Position numbers and translations under genes: made by a program. A stretch of DNA of 64,000 nucleotides from Parastagonospora avenae f. sp. tritici 18332-5 (lineage: Eukaryota; Ascomycota; Dothideomycetes; Pleosporales; Phaeosphaeriaceae): the NCBI GenBank assembly GCA_022559985.1, contig JAFJTR010000029.1, forward strand, positions 124,001-188,000, written 5' to 3'. A model generated the notes under the pieces. That model was not told where the DNA came from and did no database searches. It saw only the letters and a program-made list of their open reading frames with translations. Shown piece by piece: positions 58,039 to 64,000 of this stretch (positions are counted from its first letter, which is position 1; each line of letters begins with the position of its first letter).

Positions 58039-59632
58039 TCACGCAGTATCCACCACAAACTCCTTGAACGAAATCCTCAGCCCCCTCTCATAAGCACTCT
58101 GAACATGCACTCCAATAACCGGGCCCGTGAAATCCTTATCACTCAGCTCCCTCGCGTCCACCCACCCAAACCTCCTCTCCGTACCCCCATCCATCTCATA
58201 ACTCGCCGTGTACTCAAACTCCGTATACGTCAGCACAAGTCTCAGCTTGAAAAACCTCCTCTCAAGTCTCGCCGTCGTCTCCGTATGCTCGATACCTTGC
58301 GCTTTATTCACGACTTGCAGACTGACGGTGTGGCTTTTGTAGTCGTAGAAGACGCGCAGGTAGCGATGTTCGTCTTTGTACATGACTAGGCTGGCGACGT
58401 ATGGGCATACGAGGGTTTTCTGGGTAAAAGTGATGATCGTGGCGCTGCTTTTTCCGTTGATGCGGCGTTGGCGCTTGCCGATGAATGTGGGCGATGCTTC
58501 TGGTTCGGAAATTTCGTGCGGAGTTGTAGTCAGCTCCATGATCTCCTCGTAGAAGCGGTAGCGGGAGAGATCTGGGTTGCGGATGTATACCCAGTCAGTT
58601 CCAGGCGCTGTAGTCAGTCTCGCATCTTCTTGCACCTTTCTAAACCCAGCGAGATGCATTTTCGCACGCGAGAATCTGAGCCAGCCTTTCTTGTCCCATG
58701 TCCCTCTGGTGAGGAATGTTTCGCGGCCGAGACCCCAGAGGTCGGGAGCTGCTTGTCGGATACCGAGACATACGCCCCACCATGTTCCGTGCTTGTCTTC
58801 GAAGGCTTCGCAGTGTCCGGTTGCTTGAACATACTCGTCCGTACCGGCTGCGCTTAGGATGGGATTCAGGGGAGATGGCTCGTACGGACCCCAGATGCTC
58901 TTGCTCCGCGCCATGGTTACGTTGTGGCCTTCGTGGGTGCCGCCTTCGGCGATCATGAGGTAGTAAAATGACTTGCGCAGGTATATGTGCGGACCTTCGG
59001 GGTATATACCGCCTATACCGTGCCATAATTCCTTCTCCTCCGTCATCTTCTTTCCAGTGTCAACGTCGATTTCGAAGAGCATGATCTTAGTTTCCGGGCC
59101 AGGTGATTTGGAGCCACAAAGATATGCTTTGCCATCCACATCAAAGAAGAGGCTTGGATCTATGCCTTGGAAACCGAAGTATACTGGGTTGCTCCATTTA
59201 CTGGAGTAAATGTTCGTGGTAGAGACGATGAAGTTTTGTAGCTCGTTATTTGATCCATCAGAAGATTGGTGTACCACGTTCGTGCAAACGATGTAAAACG
59301 TGCCATTATGGTGTCGGATGGTGGGTGCGTATAGACCACCAGTAGCGACCAGGTGGCTCTTTTCCTCCTTATGGATCAACGTAGACGCTTTAGCAAGGCT
59401 CAGCTGTTCTGGTCTGTTGATTGCATTGCCTACGTATGTCAGTCTCCGGTGTCAAGGGGGCAGAATTTTAGGCCTCACCAATTTGCTTCCAATGAAGTAA
59501 ATCTTGGGAAGTATATATCGGCAGACCGGGAAATAAATGAAATGTCGAGTTGACAAGGAAGTAAGTGTCATCGACCAGAACCAGAGAGGGGTCTGGCGCG
59601 AATCCAGGTATGATTGGATTAATGGTAGCCAT
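58039..59632 (-). CDS. GH43-family glycosidase without signal peptide
   Basis: Exon 1 (59632-59479) and exon 2 (59429-58039), with a 49-bp intron that uses GTGAGG and ACGTAG, give 514 aa. The five-bladed propeller of GH43 is recognised by its three acids: D14 in PGFAPDPS (general base), D142 in GIDPSLFFD (pKa modulator) and E196 in YPEGPHIY (general acid). Other family marks are STFHLFPGLPIYTSQDLLHWKQIG and GTWWGVCLGIR. The C-terminal 200 residues form a beta-sandwich typical of GH43 beta-xylosidases and alpha-arabinofuranosidases. The protein begins MATINPIIPGF with no signal peptide, so it is probably intracellular and would act on imported oligosaccharides (inference). Substrate specificity is unknown. 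Confidence 0.92.
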
Positions 59633-60285
59633 ATTTACCTAAGTAATGTGGGAGTATCAGTGCTATTCTCAGGGATACAAGCCGCCTAGATGTGTGGTGG
59701 TGGGGCTTCCAGACTGACCTTAGTACGAAGATGGAAGGATGCAGTTCCAATAGCCGGGTAAATTCACAGCCTCGTTTGCGGGGACACTGCAGCTAGTAAC
59801 AGGCAGCACTTGGCTACCAAGCATAGAAGTGTCATGCTAGGTCAGTATTATTATGGGGAATAGCCACCTACACTGTTCGAAGAAGCAGCCGGAAAACCTG
59901 CGCAAGGCCTCCCGTGCTCACGGATGCAGCAAAGCGATGATCCGAGGAACGGAAATATTTGCTATGAGTATGCACACTCTCTTGCGCATCTGACATAATC
60001 GAGGGTTGTGTATACGCCAGCATAAAGTCACAGTGGCGGAAGCGTACATAATTTTGAATAGTCTGGACATGCCTGAGGCTTCCTCGGAGATGCGGCTCGG
60101 CTTTCGAGCCCTGAACTGGCTGACCAGACGCCTCTTATTGCTCTTAATCACGCAGTAGATGGGTATCATCTGTCCTGCTGAAACTTTGTTCATGCGTGGA
60201 CGCGAGCAGCAAACCCCGTCTCTATAAAGGGCTATAAAAGATTCAGTGAGAACCCACTAATTTCCCCACATCGCCGTCTGCCGAC
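59633..60285. other. intergenic, no gene seen
   Basis: This holds the GH43 promoter. Only minor ORFs occur. Confidence 0.4.
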
Positions 60286-60815
60286 ATGTCGCCAACAGCG
60301 GACGAATATGCAGCTTTGCAAACACGCGTGGACTATCTCTACGTCTTCATCCGAGCTTATCGCAAGCTCAATCGAGCATTGATTGTCGAAGGTGTCTAGG
60401 GAAAATTAGAGATCATCCAGGCTCAGCTGGACAAACTGACCGTCTCCACCGAAGCACTCCGGCCTCGCTTTGTCGCGAAGCAGGCCGAGTGGCAAGCTGT
60501 CGAAACATTGGTAAACGCGCAGAGTGAGAAGTTGAAAAACTTTGAGCACGGAAAACTGGACAAGCAACCGCCGGTTGAGGAATGCCTTGCACACGATTGG
60601 GCGGGAAAGAACGAGAAGACACTGAGGGCAAGATGTGGGTCTTAGATGCAGGAAACTCAACGATGTGCGGCAGGATAGAAGCGAAGGCTGTGGAGGAGGC
60701 AAGGAAAAATATCATTATCGATGTTTGGCTGTTCGGGAGTTGGGAACAGCTGAAGCAGGTTACCGAGCCACTCATCAAGGAGTCGAAGAAGGAGTTGATC
60801 GGGCAGACAAATTAG
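60286..60815 (+). pseudogene. small helical/coiled-coil protein, stop plus frameshift
   Basis: ATG 60286 opens MSPTADEYAALQTRVDYLYV and runs 37 codons to TAG 60397-60399. The same frame then continues as clear coding sequence (GKLEIIQAQLDKLTVSTEAL, FVAKQAEWQAVETLVNAQ) to about 60640. From there the next frame reads MWVLDAGNSTM and EEARKNIIIDVWLFGSWEQL, ending at TAG 60813-60815. One nonsense codon and one frame change are needed, so the gene is broken. Heptad-like Leu/Ile/Val spacing suggests a helical protein. The family is unknown. Confidence 0.6.
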
Positions 60816-60894
60816 CGTTTGAGTAGATAAAAGATTGGGAATCAAGAACATCTTGATATGATCGACATTCGTTGGTCGACTTTCGAGTGCTCAG

Positions 60895-61766
60895 TCAGAT
60901 TCGGACCACCAGTATCGCCGGACAGATTTTGTCGCGAATCTGCTTGTAAAGCTCTGGAAATTCCAGGCAGGCCTGTGGATTCTCGTCAAAATGCTTGAGT
61001 GCCGCTCTACGCAGTAAACCCATAGCCTTTGTTTCTATCGCATCGAACACTTCGCAGAAGCGGACACCGTCAGCATTGCGCAATATGTCTGAACCTTGCC
61101 CGTCCTTGGGCTCAAGGGATAATTCTCCCGGTCTATGTAGCGATATGTAATGCGAAATTCAGTGCTGGCTGGTGTTGTAACAAGTAACTGTTTCCAAAGT
61201 TTGGAATCCCGAGGATGCACCAGCCGGTCAGCAGCTTTCTTCCAGAGATTGAGGAAGGACAATGAGCGGCTTGGTGCTCCGATCAAGCCGGGCGGGATGT
61301 GCGCTCTCATGTATCTAGGCTTGAGAATAAACGGGTGTAAAGACACCGCGCTGTCTGCAACTCCTGGAGAAGCGCTTATCATGGATATTTGGGAGATCAT
61401 CCCGACGGTGGGAGATCTCCATTGCCTGTGCGGATTCTTCGCATCCGTGTAGAAGGTGACGGAGAGATTGTACGACTACATCGTATCTGTTTTGGTGGTA
61501 GTCCGCATAGGTAGGAATAATATGTTTCGCAGTCCGCCAGAGTCTCCTGGGATGCCTTCGAGCCATCTTGCGCATACGCAGCGACTTCTCAGTAAGGCTA
61601 TCAAGTCGAGATACGAAAACATATGCTGGAGCAGTTCGATCGATATATTTTCTAAGCTTGTCCGAGTTCGAGCATCTGTCATATCTTGGTATCGTGATAT
61701 GCGATTCTCTGCTTCAGTTTGATTGTCGGATAGACTGATGAGGCGCAAGAACTGCCGAAGGACCAT
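60895..61766 (-). pseudogene. F-box protein pseudogene
   Basis: ATG 61766 opens a protein with an F-box at residues about 38-80 (LENISIELLQHMFSYLDLIALLRSRCVCARW), followed by NILFLPMR. TAG at 61476-61478 stops it after TKTDTM, but the same frame remains protein-like to 61035 (SYNLSVTFYTDAKNPHRQW, KPRYMRAHIPPGLIGAPSRS). A second break near 61100 shifts the frame to NADGVRFCEVFDAIETKAM, which ends at 60895 and resembles the C-terminus of fungal F-box proteins. F-box proteins recruit substrates to SCF ubiquitin ligases. With a nonsense codon and a frame change this copy is not functional, unless an undetected intron removes both. Confidence 0.65.
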
Positions 61767-62213
61767 TGTCGGTAGTTGCCGAAAGAAAGAAGAAGCACGG
61801 AACGTGAAAATGGGGATGGACGCCCTACAGCAGCTCGTGTGAAGATCGTCGAGATTGGTGTGTCGGTGAAGCTGCTGAAGCTGCAGCCTGATTGTATTTC
61901 AGCTTATTGAGCTTGGTCGAATGTGGTTAGCGCGATAGTAGAGAGTACTATGGTAACCACTAACACATAAACCTCATGGTCTCGATGCTTCGAATGGACT
62001 ACAATTGCACGCTGGAACGTAGTTGCTTTATGGTGGACGAGTATAATGATTAGCCTACCTAATTGCAATCTACCAGGAATCATGTACATTAATGAAAGAC
62101 TTCTAGGGCTTAAGCAGACTATAACCAACTGTAGTGCAATCGGAATCAGCAATAACCAACGCGAGTCAAACTCCATCTATGAACCAATGAAATATCGGCC
62201 GACCAGCTGCCCT
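61767..62213. other. intergenic, no gene seen
   Basis: AT-rich sequence between the F-box relic and the end of the type III PKS gene, probably including the PKS 3' UTR. Confidence 0.4.
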
Positions 62214-63634
62214 TCACAGCACGACCAAACCATGCTCGCGCTTCCTCTTATGATTATCCAAAGTGACGTGCCACTTCAACAGTCTCGCCAACTTGAACTG
62301 CAAAGCGTGCCACATATCCTCCTTCTTCTTGACCTGAGTCCTCAAGCGGGGTACAACTTCCACATCGCGACATCTCTTCAGCATACACATCTCGATCATC
62401 ATACCCGGTCCGAAACTTGTCGCAACAACACTGTCCCGGCCTTTACCCATGCGACGCAGCCGATCCAGCACGATGAGCACAGTCGGACTGGACGAGTTGC
62501 CGTACGAGCGGTATGTCTCGAGCGACGCGCGGATGTGATCTTCAGTCAGATCCATTGCTTGCTGCGCGCCCTGCAGGATCGCGGCGCCACCTGGGTGGAC
62601 GGCCCAGTCGAAGTCCGAAGCCGCCGTTGGGGTCCGAGGTGGGTCTTGTTTGTGCGTTGCACAGATTTGTTTGCGGAGTTGGTCGAACATGGGTTGTATC
62701 GCGCTGACAGCTGTCTTAGGTACCTCCTTCGTCAACGACGCAATCATGCCTGTAGTGCATAGTCAGTTTTTTTGATCGTTGGGAGTGGTTGTGCGGCGGC
62801 ATACCATTGGCAGTGATGTCGTACGACATGTATTGCGTTGTATTCGGAACGAGCATGCTTCCACACTCCTGCAACTCATATATCGGTTTCTGATCTCGTG
62901 TAAGAGCCAACTGGTTGCATATCACTAGCGCAGCGGCGGCGTCTGAGAAGAGTGCGGGGGCGATGTGTAAGTTGTCGTCGAGACTAGCCGCATGGAGCTC
63001 CACCTTCAGGAAAAGGCTGCAGAGCTCACATGCCATGACAAGCACTTTAGCAGGTCTTCCTCGTTGAGACTCGGCTGCAGCAATATTCGCGGCTGCGCGA
63101 AGTGCTGATAGCCCTCCTGCACAACCCACTCCGTGTAGGAGGGTCCTCTGCACACCCGACTGGAGCTTCAAAGTCTTGCAGACGAGCAGGTCGTACCCTG
63201 GGTTGCTTTGATTGGTGCAAGTGACTGCTACAACGTGAGTTACGTCGCTGGGGTGTAGGTTCGCCTCCATCATAGCCTTCGAGCATGCTGAAGCCGCAAG
63301 CTCTACACCATCGCGTCGAAAAATCCGGGACAGCTCATCGATCGAAGGAGGCTTTGCGTCGCCTTTTTTATCTCTGCTGAGGTCGAAAATGGTCTGTCGA
63401 GACTTAATTTGTGTAACTTGGTTCATTTTCATCAATTTCTGCAAGCTAGATGACCACAATGTCAGACAATGAATGAATGAATCGGAAAGGTTATCTATAC
63501 CCAAGAGATGTCTGATACTCTGGGTAGAGTCTCGCGACGTAGTCCTGAAACTCATCTGGCCCGAACGAGTGCTCTGGGTAGGCATGAGCCAGACCTGTGA
63601 TGTACAGCCCACTGGAATTGGTCTTGTGCACCAT
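62214..63634 (-). CDS. type III polyketide synthase (chalcone synthase-like)
   Basis: There are three exons: 63634-63501, 63445-62805 and 62749-62214. Both introns are 55 bp and in phase, giving 436 aa. The N-terminus MVHKTNSSGLYITGLAHAYPEHSF leads to the thiolase fold. The catalytic triad is complete: Cys153 in LLHGVGCAGG, His310 in DWAVHPGGAAIL and Asn343 in SYGNSSSPTVL. VTCTNQSNPGYDLLVCKTLKL and LFSDAAAALVI are also family blocks. Size and sequence match fungal type III PKSs that extend fatty acyl-CoA starters with malonyl-CoA to alkylresorcinols or alkylpyrones; the product here cannot be read. No tailoring gene is present on the left side, where two pseudogenes lie; the right side is cut by the window edge. 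Confidence 0.95.
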
Positions 63635-64000
63635 ATCAAACTTCGAGTGAGGACGAAAAGGGTGAGCTGGTAAGGGATGCAAAGATGAAGGTAAGATAGC
63701 AGTGGTACGGTAGGTTGCTCCTGATAGCTCACAACTGGTCGTTTGCAACCCGCGAAAGGCTATCAATGGATTTAAATCGGTAAAAAGCGGATAGCAAACT
63801 GTTGCTGTTGGATGGTACCACCAGGCGATAGGCAGTTTTATAACACACGAAGATCCAAGAGATACCGCAAGCCGTCATCCTCTCAAGTGGGTTTACGAAC
63901 CCGAATTCAAACTCTGCTGAGCTGCGTGACAAACCACTGGCTCGTGTGGGTGAAAATCTAGGCAGCGTCCTCAAGCTGGACGCCTCAGCGTGGCTGTTTA
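63635..64000. other. right-edge sequence upstream of the PKS
   Basis: This is the PKS promoter region. A short minus-strand ORF here has no recognisable feature. Confidence 0.4.

Overview
The window is nuclear DNA of a filamentous ascomycete. It has mostly short introns (about 46-60 nt) with GTRNGY donors and CTRAY-like branch points, gene-dense blocks broken by intergenic stretches of 1-4 kb, and typically fungal families: HET, NACHT-ankyrin STAND, AA9 LPMO, GH43, type III PKS, Cyk3 and Hat2. The gene set suggests Dothideomycetes, probably Pleosporales, but that placement is an inference, not a search result. No rRNA, tRNA or CRISPR was recognised.

Layout. 1-3.8 kb is a decayed left edge: a HET-domain pseudogene, a broken membrane-protein gene and a broken secreted Ser/Thr-rich protein gene. 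4.3-18.1 kb is a conserved block: a KEN-box-containing nuclear-type protein, a disordered protein, dephospho-CoA kinase, Hat2, the 5'-3' exoribonuclease Xrn1 (divergent from Hat2) and signal peptidase subunit Spc3. 18.1-25.6 kb is sparse, with one small conserved-looking protein and an Aim6-like protein. 25.6-31.7 kb holds a CYP7/8-like P450 and a five-exon STAND receptor (N-terminal helical domain, NACHT, ankyrin repeats), separated by a possible transposon relic. 32.7-35.2 kb carries a Q/H/S-rich protein and a two-exon RING protein, followed by a small repeat or mobile-element remnant at 35.2-35.45 kb. 36.5-49.9 kb is again conserved: Vps54 (GARP), a small ORF, cytosolic GluRS, Cyk3 (SH3 plus transglutaminase-like) and an AA9 LPMO. 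50-55 kb is sparse and ends in a second HET-domain gene with two in-frame stops. 55.6-59.6 kb has MTHFR and a GH43 glycosidase without a signal peptide. 60.3-61.8 kb has two pseudogenes (a coiled-coil-like protein and an F-box protein). 62.2-63.6 kb is an intact three-exon type III polyketide synthase with a complete Cys-His-Asn triad.

The genes do not form one operon-like pathway. Housekeeping blocks alternate with accessory islands. The accessory islands hold self/non-self genes (HET, STAND), carbohydrate-active enzymes and secondary-metabolism enzymes. Six loci look decayed. Most of the stops that break them are TAG or TAA codons explainable by single C-to-T changes, several in the CpA-to-TpA context expected of repeat-induced point mutation.

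Exon boundaries were worked out by hand from reading frame, splice consensus and family continuity. None is confirmed by transcripts.
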